Part shown: positions 17,925 through 27,131 of the stretch, piece after piece
How positions within the stretch are numbered: position 1 is the stretch's first letter
Layout of the letters: the number at the start of each line of letters is the position of its first letter
Assembly: GCA_012270065.1 (NCBI GenBank)
Contig: JAAXJB010000003.1
Location: forward strand, 97,385-161,384
Direction of reading: 5' to 3'
Length of the DNA: 64,000 nt
Source of the DNA: Rubripirellula sp.
GTDB taxonomy: Bacteria > Planctomycetota > Planctomycetia > Pirellulales > Pirellulaceae
Notes under the pieces: model-generated
Told to the model about the DNA's origin: nothing
Seen by the model: only the letters and a program-made list of their open reading frames with translations
Database searches by the model: none
Program-made: the position numbers and the translations under genes

Positions 17925-18839
17925 TCAGCCATCCCCAAAACCATCGGTTGGCAGCTTTCGGTTGATTCGCTTGAGCGTGCCCCGCAAGACTCGCCCAGTT
18001 CCAACTTCTTCAAAACCATCGATTCCGTCTTCGAGCATCCGCCGAATGGAATCTTCCCAACGGACTGACCCCACAACCTGGCGACTCAGAAGGTCTCGAA
18101 TTTCAGACGCATCCTGATGAGGACTTGCGTCGACGTTACTGTAGACGGGTATTTGAGTGTCTTGAATGGGAATCTCTGCCAGTGCCTCGCTCAAAGCCTC
18201 GACAGCTGGCTGCATCAACGAGGTGTGAAAAGCTCCTGCAACGCTCAGCGGTACCACTTTCATGGCGCCAGCGGCTTCGGCGGCAGGCGCCAAACGCTCG
18301 ATTGCTGATGAGTGACCGGAAACGGCGATATTGCCGGGACAAAGCAAATTTGCCGGCTGCAGCACCTCGCCTTCCTCGCGACATTCCTGACAGACCGACT
18401 CAACCGCTTCCAGATCCAATCCAATGATACTGGCCATTCCACTGTTCACGGCGTCTGCCGCGGCCTGCATGGCTTGACCACGCCGCTGGACAAGCCGGAC
18501 GCCGTCTGCAAAATCCAACCCACCCGCAAAGCAAACCGCTGTATATTCCCCAAGACTCAGACCGGCAGCAGCCTTCACTGCAGCGACCCGCTCGGGATAC
18601 TGCTCACGCATCACGGTAGCTGCGGCCATTCCAACGACGAACAGAGCTGGCTGGCTGTAAACGGTTTCGTTCAGCCGGGACTCAGGCCCTTGTTCACAAA
18701 GAACCGCCAGATCGTAACCGAGAATTTCGGAAGCCTGATCGAACAGTTTGTTGGCCGCCGGGTATGTATCACGCAGCCAACGGCCCATGCCGATAGCCTG
18801 TGCGCCTTGTCCCGGGAAAAGAATGCCGACGGATTTCAT
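17925..18839 (-). CDS. fabD: Malonyl-CoA:ACP transacylase (FabD)
   Basis: FabD moves malonyl from CoA to ACP. The start at 18839 gives the standard MKSVGILFPGQGAQAIGMG opening and 304 residues; the frame extends upstream to 18977 but would overlap rpmF. The nucleophile Ser lies in GLSLGEYTA (consensus GHSxGE; the usual His is Leu here), the substrate Arg is in the QRRGQAM motif, and the second catalytic His in GAFHTSLM. It follows rpmF by only 16 bp, where many bacteria have plsX and fabH first. Confidence 0.95.
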   Translation of the reverse strand: MKSVGILFPGQGAQAIGMGRWLRDTYPAANKLFDQASEILGYDLAVLCEQGPESRLNETVYSQPALFVVGMAAATVMREQYPERVAAVKAAAGLSLGEYTAVCFAGGLDFADGVRLVQRRGQAMQAAADAVNSGMASIIGLDLEAVESVCQECREEGEVLQPANLLCPGNIAVSGHSSAIERLAPAAEAAGAMKVVPLSVAGAFHTSLMQPAVEALSEALAEIPIQDTQIPVYSNVDASPHQDASEIRDLLSRQVVGSVRWEDSIRRMLEDGIDGFEEVGTGRVLRGTLKRINRKLPTDGFGDG

Positions 18840-18855
18840 GGCTTGCCAACGCCGG

Positions 18856-19038
18856 TTAGCTATCTTCTTGCTCAACCACGGTGCGACCCATGTAATACCC
18901 GCATTTCGGGCAAACAGTGTGGGTCGGCACGGGGGCACTGCACTGGGGGCAATAGCTGATCTGACGCTTGTTGACACGATCGTGTGAGCGTCTTTTTCCG
19001 GTTCGGCTGTTGGAGTGTTTACGTTTAGGGACAGCCAT
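18856..19038 (-). CDS. rpmF: 50S ribosomal protein L32
   Basis: The 60-residue protein opens with MAVPKRKHSNSRTGKRRSH and contains CPQC and CPKC, the four-cysteine zinc form of L32. It precedes fabD by 16 bp, the usual rpmF-fab linkage. Here the genes that normally lie between (plsX, fabH) are absent. The adjacent upstream DUF177 (YceD) gene is also absent. The longer open frame up to 19149 lacks any homologous extension. Confidence 0.97.
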   Translation of the reverse strand: MAVPKRKHSNSRTGKRRSHDRVNKRQISYCPQCSAPVPTHTVCPKCGYYMGRTVVEQEDS

Positions 19039-19184
19039 CGCTGTGTTCTTCCGGGCTAGTTTCAAAAAAAGGTTGAAATCGAGCCGCGTATCGTAGGTTG
19101 AGTGCCCCGATTTCGTCAACGCGTCCAGCGCTGGTTTTTTCGAAACCAAGCAAATTCTCTGCTGAAATCCGGAAACAACAGCGA

Positions 19185-20165
19185 TCAGGCCCTCTCTGAT
19201 GGTCGATTTGCGACCGCCATTCCCATATTTACCCGGCTGTCAGGTAAAAAAGTGACCTGAACACTCTCGAATCCACTTTCGACCAGTTCCGCCTCAATTT
19301 TCTCCAAAGTCCTCATGCCCCCGTGTCTGGTGCCCAACTCCAGCCTGAGAGCCTCCACACATTCGCTCATATCGGGTCTGGCAGGACCGCGAAACAGGTC
19401 AATCACAACCAGTTTTCCACCGCCAGAGAGCGATTGAAATGCCTTGGCAAGCAGGCGTTGGGCTTCCTCGGTCCCCAGGCAACTGAGCCGTTGGGCAATG
19501 AGAACCAAGTCGAACTCAGCTTCGCCAACCTCGAAATCAACGGGATCCGCCTCAACTGTCTGAAAACGCTCACCCAACCCAATCGAATCTGCCGTGCTCT
19601 GGGCAGCCTTGAGCGCTGCGGCATGGTCAACAGCAGTGATCGTCGATTGCTGATCACGATGTGCCATCGCTGCACTCCAAACTGCCGAACCACATCCAAG
19701 ATCAAGAATCCTCGGAGCACCAAGCCCTTGTTCATCCCCCAAATCCAGCATTTCAGCGGCCTGCATCGCAGCAGGAGTGTGCACCCACTGGGTCGCCGCC
19801 AGCGAATTCAAAAATGCCTGATCATCGACCTCCGATTCCTCGGCTCGCTGAAGATGATCTCCCAACCGATTCCAAGTCGCATCACCAAGGTCTTCGTCAT
19901 ATTGGCAGAGCAGATGAGCCACACGCGAAAGCGCATAATCTTCCTGATACTGCTCAATGATGCTGCTTGCGACCAGTGCGTCGAGAACGAGTTTTGTTGG
20001 TTGAGACGCAAGTTTGAGTTTTTCACAAAGTTGTTCCAGCGTTTGCTGCCCTTCTCGCAGCGCGCCCAATACGCCGAGTTCGCGTGCACTCCGGAATAAA
20101 TGCGCAGCCGCATTGATTTTCATGAACTGCTGGTACTGATCCAGAGTTTTATCCTGTGCACTCAT
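19185..20165 (-). CDS. SAM-dependent O-methyltransferase-like protein
   Basis: The 326-residue protein has the two-part build of plant-type and polyketide O-methyltransferases. An N-terminal helical, winged-helix dimerisation domain (about 1-100: ELGVLGALREG, QPTKLVLDALVASSIIEQ) is followed by a Rossmann methyltransferase domain. SAM motif I is ILDLGCGSAVWS (about 153-164), motif II is the acidic TAVDHA, and a late KLVVIDLF strand follows. The usual catalytic His is not obvious. It lies 62 bp behind the DAHP synthase gene on the same strand, suggesting a link to aromatic compounds. Substrate unknown. Confidence 0.8.
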   Translation of the reverse strand: MSAQDKTLDQYQQFMKINAAAHLFRSARELGVLGALREGQQTLEQLCEKLKLASQPTKLVLDALVASSIIEQYQEDYALSRVAHLLCQYDEDLGDATWNRLGDHLQRAEESEVDDQAFLNSLAATQWVHTPAAMQAAEMLDLGDEQGLGAPRILDLGCGSAVWSAAMAHRDQQSTITAVDHAAALKAAQSTADSIGLGERFQTVEADPVDFEVGEAEFDLVLIAQRLSCLGTEEAQRLLAKAFQSLSGGGKLVVIDLFRGPARPDMSECVEALRLELGTRHGGMRTLEKIEAELVESGFESVQVTFLPDSRVNMGMAVANRPSERA

Positions 20166-20184
20166 GACTCGGTCTCCCTAACTT

Positions 20185-20238
20185 CCTCTACTCAGGCTTC
20201 GACTTCTTCTCAGGTCCCTGCTTCTTCTCAGGCTTCGG
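20185..20238. repeat. Degenerate 18-bp tandem repeat spanning a stop codon
   Basis: Three imperfect copies of an 18-bp unit (core CTTCTTCTCAGG) begin at 20185, 20203 and 20221. On the minus strand each copy holds a TGA in the frame of the DAHP synthase gene, so the stop codon has been copied along with the sequence. The array sits at the junction between that gene and the methyltransferase gene downstream. Confidence 0.75.
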
Positions 20239-21244
20239 TGGCACGCAAAGCATCCACCACCGCGTTGCAACGTTTCATCGTTCTTTCGAACTCTTCAAAC
20301 GTCAATGATTGGTAGCCATCGCTGAGCGCGGCACTTGGATCCGGGTGAACTTCGATGATCAGCCCATCGGCTCCCGCCGCAGCAGCGGAAACAGCCATGT
20401 CCGGCACCATGTAGGCATGGCCAGTCCCGTGGCTGGGATCAATGATCACCGGCAAGTGGGTTTTCCGGTGCAAATACGAAACACTGGCAAGCGGCAAAGT
20501 AAAGCGTGTGTGCCCTTCGAACGTGCGAATTCCACGTTCGCACAGCATGACTTGAGAATTTCCCTCATTGAGAATGTATTCTGCAGCCAGCAAAAACTCG
20601 TCCATCGTTGCCGAAGCACCACGTTTCAGCAAAACAGGTTTGCCCGCAGCACCGACAGCCTCAAGCAGGCGATAATTCTGCATATTCCGGGCCCCAACCT
20701 GCAATACATCAGCGTATCGGGCGACCAGATCCACATCATCCGTCCCCATCACCTCGGTAAAAATCGCGAGATTCGTTTCCTCCCGTGCCGCGGCAAGCAT
20801 TTTCAAGCCGTCTTCTTTGAGGCCCTGAAAACTGTAGGGGCTGGTTCGCGGCTTGAATGCCCCCCCTCGCAATCCGGTCGCACCTGCAGCTTTGACTGCT
20901 CTTGCAGTGGACAGGATCTGCTCTTCGCCCTCCACACTACATGGCCCCGCAACGATCCCCACCTCACCTGCACCGGCGACAAAATCCAACACACGAATCT
21001 GTGTTGCATGCTGCTGGACTTCACGACTCGCCATCTTGTAAGGCGCGGCGATCGGCACCACGGCGGAAACCCCCGCGCTGCTCTCAATCGATTCCTTGAA
21101 ATGCTCTCGTTTATTGCCAATTGCGGCCACGACGGTGCGTTCGGTTCCGACAATCACGTTCGCTTTCAGCCCCATGCTTTCCACGCGTTGAACGGTCGCC
21201 TCGACTTGGGCATCTGTCGCATTGGGTTCCATCACAACAATCAT
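20228..21244 (-). CDS. aroF: 3-deoxy-7-phosphoheptulonate synthase (DAHP synthase, type I beta)
   Basis: This enzyme joins phosphoenolpyruvate and erythrose 4-phosphate to open the shikimate pathway. The ATG at 21244 is preceded by AAGGTGA at the right distance and gives the usual MIVVM opening of a regulatory ferredoxin-like domain (about 1-75); an earlier in-frame ATG at 21301 is less likely. The catalytic barrel carries [58 protein letters not shown] and [13 protein letters not shown], all strongly conserved. Length (338 residues) is normal. Translation is on the minus strand with the methyltransferase gene following. Confidence 0.96.
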   Translation of the reverse strand: MIVVMEPNATDAQVEATVQRVESMGLKANVIVGTERTVVAAIGNKREHFKESIESSAGVSAVVPIAAPYKMASREVQQHATQIRVLDFVAGAGEVGIVAGPCSVEGEEQILSTARAVKAAGATGLRGGAFKPRTSPYSFQGLKEDGLKMLAAAREETNLAIFTEVMGTDDVDLVARYADVLQVGARNMQNYRLLEAVGAAGKPVLLKRGASATMDEFLLAAEYILNEGNSQVMLCERGIRTFEGHTRFTLPLASVSYLHRKTHLPVIIDPSHGTGHAYMVPDMAVSAAAAGADGLIIEVHPDPSAALSDGYQSLTFEEFERTMKRCNAVVDALRATEA

Positions 21245-21764
21245 CATTTCACCTTGGTTAGATGTTTCTACTCGAATATCGGGACAGGAAAGCCGGATCA
21301 AACACGGGCTCCATTCACCCTAAACAGGCAACTCACCCTGAAACAGGCAACTGGACGCAGATGCTGCGGCCACCATGAGAACGCGAACGAGTTGACGTGT
21401 CACCGGGGCTTCAAGGCAATTCTGGTTGCAATGTGTAGATTTGGCCGGCGAATCCTGTCCAGAGAGCAATCAAGTCGGCCAAAAACACTCGTGAAGCGTT
21501 GCAGAAGAGGCAAACACTTGCCTTTTACTGGACGCCTGACTGGATGCCAGCGTGATGGAGACAACTTCCAGAACACAGAACCGGGATCAATGCTGTCGCG
21601 AGAACGCGAACATGATTTCAGCCCAGGTATCGAACGCACACTTATCTCGTTCGTGCTGGTGAACTCTGTGTTTCTGAATTCAGCATCCAGAGCAAGTGAT
21701 TCCCAGGACTCGGCCTTACCGACATTCCCAGGACGCCATGTGGATCAGCAAGAAAGCAACCGGA
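21245..21764. other. Intergenic stretch upstream of the DAHP synthase gene
   Basis: About 520 bp with no convincing gene. It contains the 18/19-bp direct repeat at 21315-21351. A long open frame crosses it on the plus strand, but that frame is a shadow of the synthase gene. The synthase promoter is likely here; no clear motif is seen. Confidence 0.5.
21315..21351. repeat. 18/19-bp direct repeat, two copies
   Basis: TCACCCTAAACAGGCAAC (21315-21332) is followed directly by TCACCCTGAAACAGGCAAC (21333-21351). The copies differ by one inserted G. The repeat lies about 70 bp upstream of the preferred start of the DAHP synthase gene, in its probable leader. Confidence 0.85.
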
Positions 21765-23720
21765 TCAACTGCCAGTCCGCCAGCGTTTCCACGCTTCCAC
21801 GAACTGCTGTGGTGTTGCCTCGAAAGACTGGATAAATGCCTTTTCGAACGGAAGCCCACGACTCAGATTTCTCAATAGCCCATCGAATCCTTTCCGCTGT
21901 GCCCGATCAAGCATCGCCGACATCAAATCGGTTGCAATCAAATCCGAATGCTCTGGAGTCAGTCGTCCATCAAGAAATTGTTTGGCACTGCCCATCGCAC
22001 GCAATGCCTCGACGAGTTCTTGATTCACGGCTGGCTTCTTCGTTCGACCACGTGGGCTCTTCTCGGTGTTTCCATGCCGCTTTGCAATCACCTTCCCAGT
22101 ACCTTCTGCCAACCAGCGTGGAACATCACCGCCCCGGGTCGCAACGGCCAAGCTGACCAAAGGAGACGTCAAGCGTGCCTCAATCGCATCCTCATCATCA
22201 CGATCAGTAGCCACGAGGGACACATACCCATCGATCCCATCATATTTCCAGTGACTGCTCCAGCCCGTTGGGATTCCGCGACCTTCAACCATTTTGGCAA
22301 ATTCGCTGTAATCATAACGTTTGGACATCACGAAAATGGTGGCTCTACCTTTGAAGAACGCTTGGCCTGCATCTGCAGAAACGACCGACTTCACAGCCTT
22401 CATCTGCTGCTCAGCGAGATCAGCGACGAGCTTGATCGTATCTGGTGCGCCATCGCCGACCACAAGGAAGTGTTCTGTGATTTCCTCGGTTACATCCGCA
22501 TCGGACGGAACGACGAGTTTGATATTCTCACCTGCGATTTCAGCACGCCGATCACTCAACTCCTGTGGTGTTGCCGCTGCCGCCCAAGCCAGTTGGCTCA
22601 TGACTTGCAATGGCTGGTTATCTGAAGCACCATCGAGGGTTGCTCCCTCATCGATCCATGTGGAAATCAGTTTGATGGATTCTTCGGAGAAAGCCGGTCT
22701 TCCCCCAGCAGGCATTCTCAGCCCCATGGTCCCACGGAGTTTCTTGACCAACAGACTTTCTTCACCCTTGCCTGGAATGATGATGTCACCACTGTCTCCA
22801 CCGCGGAGCAGTTGGGCGAACGTATCCATGCTCAACCCACCACTGGCACGCATGGCGTTGATATGACAACCTTTGCAGCTTTCAACAAGAAGCGGAGCAA
22901 CATCTCCGGCGAAGCTGACCGTCTCTTTTCCGGTCGCCTTCATCGCCTTGAGCCGTGGTCGTGGAGCCTCCGCGGGCGCCGTGCCTGCCGCAATCGGAGC
23001 AGCGGGATCTGTCCCATCAAACTTGGCTCCGGCCTTGATCCAGTCCTTGAGAATTTTCAACTCAGCTGTGGTTACCTTCCCACCCCCACGCGGCATGTCC
23101 CCGGTTTCAATTGTCTCAATCAAGCGACTGCCCACGGTATCCCCTGCGAAAATAACGACACCCTCGGGAGGCCCCTTCATCAGCGCCGCATAGGTCGCCA
23201 AATTGAATCCTCCCTTGCTGTCGGAGGCGTGGCAACGACCACAACGATTCGAAAGAATCGGCGCAACTGATTTTGTGAAGCTGATACCATCCGCTGGCAC
23301 TGGTGCAGGCTTTCCGGGTGCCGGCTTCGTATCTTTCGAGTTCATTTCCGGCTTTTCCGCCGGACGGGTTGGCCGCTTGAATGCTGGAAGTGTGATACCC
23401 TCAAGGTCAAGCAGGGTCCGTGCTTTTTCGATCCGCTGCATCGCGGGAACCAACTCGTCGTATAACCTTGGCGACCCCCCATCAACCGCCTCACCAATCT
23501 GCTTGATCGCAGCCCGAATATACTCGGCGGAAGCCTCGTATTCGTCAGCTGCGTAGCTTTTCCCAGCTCTCAGGACATTGGCATTCACAGACTGAACGGT
23601 TTTCTTCTCCTGCGGTGTAAGTCCCGCCGCGTTGGCCGGGACTTCCATGAAACAGAGGACCGGCAAGAAAAGTGTCACATACAAGCAGAGTTGAGAGATC
23701 AATGACCGCATCAGATTCAA
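21765..23720 (-). CDS. Secreted diheme protein with planctomycete cytochrome domains and a degenerate peptidase-like end
   Basis: The 651-residue protein has a signal peptide (hydrophobic 10-25, cleavage near PANA-AGL). Two heme-binding CxxCH motifs lie at CGRCH (160-164) and CKGCH (282-286), each in a planctomycete cytochrome c domain with GDMP- or G-L-R-M-P-type methionine ligands (MPRGGG, MPAGGR). Each domain ends in a W-I-K-A-G-A or W-I-D-E-G-A helix. Residues about 400-560 resemble the peptidase-MA-type fold (PRWLAEG at 534-540), but the expected HExxH region (about 514-524) has lost its zinc ligands. The middle part, 120-145, is Pro/Lys-rich. It probably carries electrons or binds a surface substrate. 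Upstream of thrS on the same strand but 197 bp away. Confidence 0.85.
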   Translation of the reverse strand: MNLMRSLISQLCLYVTLFLPVLCFMEVPANAAGLTPQEKKTVQSVNANVLRAGKSYAADEYEASAEYIRAAIKQIGEAVDGGSPRLYDELVPAMQRIEKARTLLDLEGITLPAFKRPTRPAEKPEMNSKDTKPAPGKPAPVPADGISFTKSVAPILSNRCGRCHASDSKGGFNLATYAALMKGPPEGVVIFAGDTVGSRLIETIETGDMPRGGGKVTTAELKILKDWIKAGAKFDGTDPAAPIAAGTAPAEAPRPRLKAMKATGKETVSFAGDVAPLLVESCKGCHINAMRASGGLSMDTFAQLLRGGDSGDIIIPGKGEESLLVKKLRGTMGLRMPAGGRPAFSEESIKLISTWIDEGATLDGASDNQPLQVMSQLAWAAAATPQELSDRRAEIAGENIKLVVPSDADVTEEITEHFLVVGDGAPDTIKLVADLAEQQMKAVKSVVSADAGQAFFKGRATIFVMSKRYDYSEFAKMVEGRGIPTGWSSHWKYDGIDGYVSLVATDRDDEDAIEARLTSPLVSLAVATRGGDVPRWLAEGTGKVIAKRHGNTEKSPRGRTKKPAVNQELVEALRAMGSAKQFLDGRLTPEHSDLIATDLMSAMLDRAQRKGFDGLLRNLSRGLPFEKAFIQSFEATPQQFVEAWKRWRTGS

Positions 23721-23917
23721 ACCAGAGAGGGTGAGGAACCGGGCTTCGCTTGGGAAACCTTCACGTTGTTAACGCATGCCGACAGTATAAGTACCCATCA
23801 GCATGCCCACGGGACTGCTTCTGCGGGAATCGTCTTTCGACACCAACAGAAGCCAGAAATACCGTAAAAAGCGGCATGACAAACCCGAAAAGGGGAGGAA
23901 AACCGGATGAAACAGCC

Positions 23918-26128
23918 TCAGTACTCGTTTCCGACTGCGTCAGAATCCACGGCGGCGGCAGAAAAATCACTTTTCACAACCTGACGCACCTTTCGACTGG
24001 CAATTTCCTGCATTAGCCGTTCAATCGCCTCTGCCGTCGGCATCGACCCCAGATCGCCATCGATGCGATCACGCAACGCAATGTGCCCCGCCTCCGCCTC
24101 TTTCGGCCCAACGACAGCCATGTAATTGACGAGGTCCAACTGGGCGTTGCGAATTTTTGCCTGAACCTTCCCACCACTATTGTCCACGGTGACTTTCAAC
24201 CCGGCGGCTTCAAGTTCCTTGGCAACCTGCACGGCATAATCAAGTGACTTGTCGCTCAGTGGGAGCACGCGAACCTGCTCAGGCGCCAACCACAGGGGAA
24301 ATGCTCCTGCAAAGTGTTCGATCAGCATTCCTGTAAATCGTTCCACCGAACCGAAGGGTGCACGGTGAATCATCACAGGACGGTGGGCTGCATTATCACT
24401 GCCGATATACTCAAGCTTGAAACGTTCGGGCAGATTGTAGTCCAGCTGAACTGTTCCGAGTTGCCAGGATCTGCCAATGCAATCCCGCACCATAAAATCA
24501 GCTTTTGGACCATAAAAAGCTGCTTCACCAGCCTCCTCAGTAAAAGGCAAACCCGAATCCTGCAAAACTCCCCGCAGTGCCTGTTCCGCTTGATCCCAGT
24601 TTTCCTCCGTGCCCACGTATTTATCGCTGTCAGGATCGCGCAACGAAAGCTGGACGCTGTAGTCGTCCAAACCAACGGATTCCAAGACGAACTTTGTCAA
24701 CTCGATCGTAGCTCGGAACTCCTGCTCAACCTGGTCAGGTGTGCAAAAAATGTGCGCGTCATCTTGTGTCAAACCACGAACCCTCAGCATCCCATTAAGT
24801 TCGCCGGTCTGCTCATGTCTGTAGACGGTTCCGAATTCAAACAAACGCAAAGGTAACTGCCGGTAAGATCGAGGCTGCGCCTTAAAAATCTGGCAGTGAT
24901 GCGGGCAGTTCATTGGTCTGAGCAGATAACGTTCATTTTTCACCTGCCAATCATGTAGAACATTTCGTTTTGCATCGACTGATGCCGACACGTCATAATC
25001 TGAAATCTTGACACCGAAAACTTCCGCCGCTCCCAGCAATTTCGTTTCCCCTTCGGAATCAAGTGTCCCCTCTTTAAGACGCTCGCTCCATGAATCAAGC
25101 ATGCCGCCAACTTCACTCCCAAACAAAGGAGCAAATTGGCTATCTCTGTAATAGGGAAAATGTCCGCTGGTCTCATACAACTCAATATTACCAATATGCG
25201 GGCTGAACACTGGCTCATAACCACGTGACAACAACTCCTGCCGCAGAAAATCCTCGAGAGCAATACGAACTCGGGCACCTTTGGGCAGCCACAAACAAAG
25301 CCCCTGGCCAACATCCGAACTAATCGAAAACAAACCATGTTGCTTGCCTAGTACGCGGTGATCACGACGCTTGGCCTCTTCAATCTGTTCCAGATACGCT
25401 TTGAGCTGTTTTTTATCGAAGAATGCAGTTCCATAAAGACGCTGCAACTGACGTCCTGATGTATCTCCCTTCCAGTGAGAACCGGCGATACTCATCAATT
25501 TGATGGCTTTGATCTTGCCAGCATCAGGAATATGCGGTCCGCGACACAGATCGACGAACTCGCCCTGACGGTAAAAACTCACACTCGATTGATCTGCGAG
25601 GCCGGTTTCGATGTGCTCGACCTTTAAATCCTGATCCAGATCATCACACAGTTTGCGGGCTTCCTCACGATCCAGAACAAAACGCTCAAAAGGCTCCTTG
25701 TCCTTGATGATCCGTTTCATTTCCGCTTCGATCTTGGGAAAGTCATCTTCGCTGATCTTTTCAGGAAGATCGAAGTCATAGTAAAACCCACCCTCAGTCG
25801 TCGGTCCGAAAGCAAGCGAGACACCTTCATAAAGACGCATCACCGCCCGAGCCATCACATGGGCCGCCGAATGCCGCAAAACCCCCAAGGATGCTTCATC
25901 GCGCCCTGTGAGCAAGGTCAGACAAAGAGGCTGCTTGCCATCAGAAAGTTCTCCCAACGGGCGATCCGCATCAACCACAAGTCCAGCTACATCCGCAGCC
26001 ACAACGCTGCGAGCCAAGCCCTCGCTGATTCCAGTCGCAACATCCATGGCGGTGGTTTCAGCCGAATGCTCCGAAACCGTGCCGTCGGGAAGCTGTATTT
26101 GAATCATGGAAGAAGAAGCGGAACTCAT
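23918..26128 (-). CDS. thrS: Threonyl-tRNA synthetase
   Basis: ThrRS charges tRNA-Thr and edits misacylated Ser. The 736-residue product is longer than the usual 640-650. A TGS domain (about 8-70) is followed by the editing domain with [11 protein letters not shown] (His-x3-His). The class II core has the catalytic zinc ligands Cys in NCPHHC, His in RHEQTG and His in IHRAPFG. The anticodon domain ends the protein. The ATG at 26128 is preceded by GGTGA and seven bases. The extra length lies partly at the C-terminal tail (about 20 residues after RKV). The gene is divergent from the tetR operon, sharing a 235-bp promoter region. Confidence 0.97.
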   Translation of the reverse strand: MSSASSSMIQIQLPDGTVSEHSAETTAMDVATGISEGLARSVVAADVAGLVVDADRPLGELSDGKQPLCLTLLTGRDEASLGVLRHSAAHVMARAVMRLYEGVSLAFGPTTEGGFYYDFDLPEKISEDDFPKIEAEMKRIIKDKEPFERFVLDREEARKLCDDLDQDLKVEHIETGLADQSSVSFYRQGEFVDLCRGPHIPDAGKIKAIKLMSIAGSHWKGDTSGRQLQRLYGTAFFDKKQLKAYLEQIEEAKRRDHRVLGKQHGLFSISSDVGQGLCLWLPKGARVRIALEDFLRQELLSRGYEPVFSPHIGNIELYETSGHFPYYRDSQFAPLFGSEVGGMLDSWSERLKEGTLDSEGETKLLGAAEVFGVKISDYDVSASVDAKRNVLHDWQVKNERYLLRPMNCPHHCQIFKAQPRSYRQLPLRLFEFGTVYRHEQTGELNGMLRVRGLTQDDAHIFCTPDQVEQEFRATIELTKFVLESVGLDDYSVQLSLRDPDSDKYVGTEENWDQAEQALRGVLQDSGLPFTEEAGEAAFYGPKADFMVRDCIGRSWQLGTVQLDYNLPERFKLEYIGSDNAAHRPVMIHRAPFGSVERFTGMLIEHFAGAFPLWLAPEQVRVLPLSDKSLDYAVQVAKELEAAGLKVTVDNSGGKVQAKIRNAQLDLVNYMAVVGPKEAEAGHIALRDRIDGDLGSMPTAEAIERLMQEIASRKVRQVVKSDFSAAAVDSDAVGNEY

Positions 26129-26288
26129 CGCATTTCACCGTATTTTAGTGGATTCTGATGGGACCTCGCATACCAACGGCGAGTTCCCCGAGGGTCAAAG
26201 GATGATCTCGGAAACCATGGACCGTCAATCCCGAATCAAAATGAAGGCGAGCGAGTCTGACGTGAGCTGCTTTTTCAATGGATGGCGG

Positions 26289-26335
26289 TTGACAAAATGA
26301 CAATTTAAACGATTGTTTAAAACAGGCGTTTAAAC
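26289..26335 (+). promoter_or_regulatory. Promoter with overlapping TTTAAAC-type operator half-sites
   Basis: A -35-like TTGACA lies at 26289-26294. Just downstream are three half-sites: TTTAAAC (26304-26310), GTTTAAAA (26315-26322) and GTTTAAAC (26328-26335). The first and second form a perfect inverted repeat around GATT; the second and third form another around CAGGC. The -10 region would lie within them, so binding would block RNA polymerase. This is the expected place for autorepression by the TetR-family gene that starts 29 bp later. The -10 hexamer itself is weak. Confidence 0.75.
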
Positions 26336-26363
26336 TGCATCAGCTCGGCACATCGAGGTCACT

Positions 26364-27074
26364 TTGGCAAACTCACTGGGAAAAACTGCAAATCCACCCC
26401 GGATGCGGGATTTCGGCAATTCAACTCACGAAGAATCAAATGACACGCACAGCCGCATCCTGCGAGCCGCCGGTCCCGTTTTTGCGGCTCGAGGGTACAG
26501 CGGAGCGACCGTCCGGGAGATTTGCTCCTCTGCTGAGGTCAACGTGGCCTCGGTTGGCTATCACTTTGGAGACAAACTGGGACTTTACCGTCAAGTTATC
26601 CACGATCTGCGTGTAGCGCGGGCGAAACGGTTCCCAGCACCTAATACTGACCGACAGCAACCCGAAGAGACTTTACATGCGCTCGTACACACCCTCCTGT
26701 CGCGCATGCTAACGGTTGAAGAATCAGCCTGGGAGACTGAACTGCTGATGCGTGAGATGCAAAATCCAACTCCTATCTTCGAGAGTATCGTCGAAGACTT
26801 CTTCCGGCCTCTCTTCGACCAGCTACTCGAAACGCTGCGGTTGCTGGTCAAGGAAGAACTGCCAGACCATCAGTTGCAACACCTGGCCTTCAGTACGGTC
26901 GGCCAGTGTCTTTACTATCGCGTGGGGGCCGAGGCGATACGCGTGTTGATTCCTGAAAGCGAACGACAACTGCATTATGAAATTGGTTCTTTGAGCCAAC
27001 ACATCACTACTGTCATGCTGGCAGCCTGTAAGAATGTCTCCAGATTGCCAGCACCGCGAGAAAACCGGGACTGA
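26364..27074 (+). CDS. TetR-family transcriptional regulator, CecR-like
   Basis: The 236-residue protein has an N-terminal helix-turn-helix of the TetR type (RAAGPVFAARGYSGATVREIC then VNVASVGYHFGDKLGLY; residues about 32-75). The C-terminal domain resembles that of CecR/YbiH (DUF1956), with the stretch EMQNPTPIFESIVEDFF. CecR-like repressors control HlyD-type and other exporters and respond to small toxic compounds. I use a TTG start at 26364, preceded by GAGG with five bases of spacing; an ATG at 26403 has no ribosome binding site. It is the first gene of a likely three-gene operon and probably binds the half-sites just upstream. Confidence 0.88.
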   Translation: MANSLGKTANPPRMRDFGNSTHEESNDTHSRILRAAGPVFAARGYSGATVREICSSAEVNVASVGYHFGDKLGLYRQVIHDLRVARAKRFPAPNTDRQQPEETLHALVHTLLSRMLTVEESAWETELLMREMQNPTPIFESIVEDFFRPLFDQLLETLRLLVKEELPDHQLQHLAFSTVGQCLYYRVGAEAIRVLIPESERQLHYEIGSLSQHITTVMLAACKNVSRLPAPRENRD

Positions 27075-27131
27075 TTTCCATCCCCGCACGCATTCTTCAG
27101 GACACAATTTTATTTATCCGAAAGACAACAG

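Noticed and set aside
20309-21835. 508-codon plus-strand frame
   Set aside because: It is antisense to the DAHP synthase gene and its upstream region, has no homology-like motif and no ribosome binding site.
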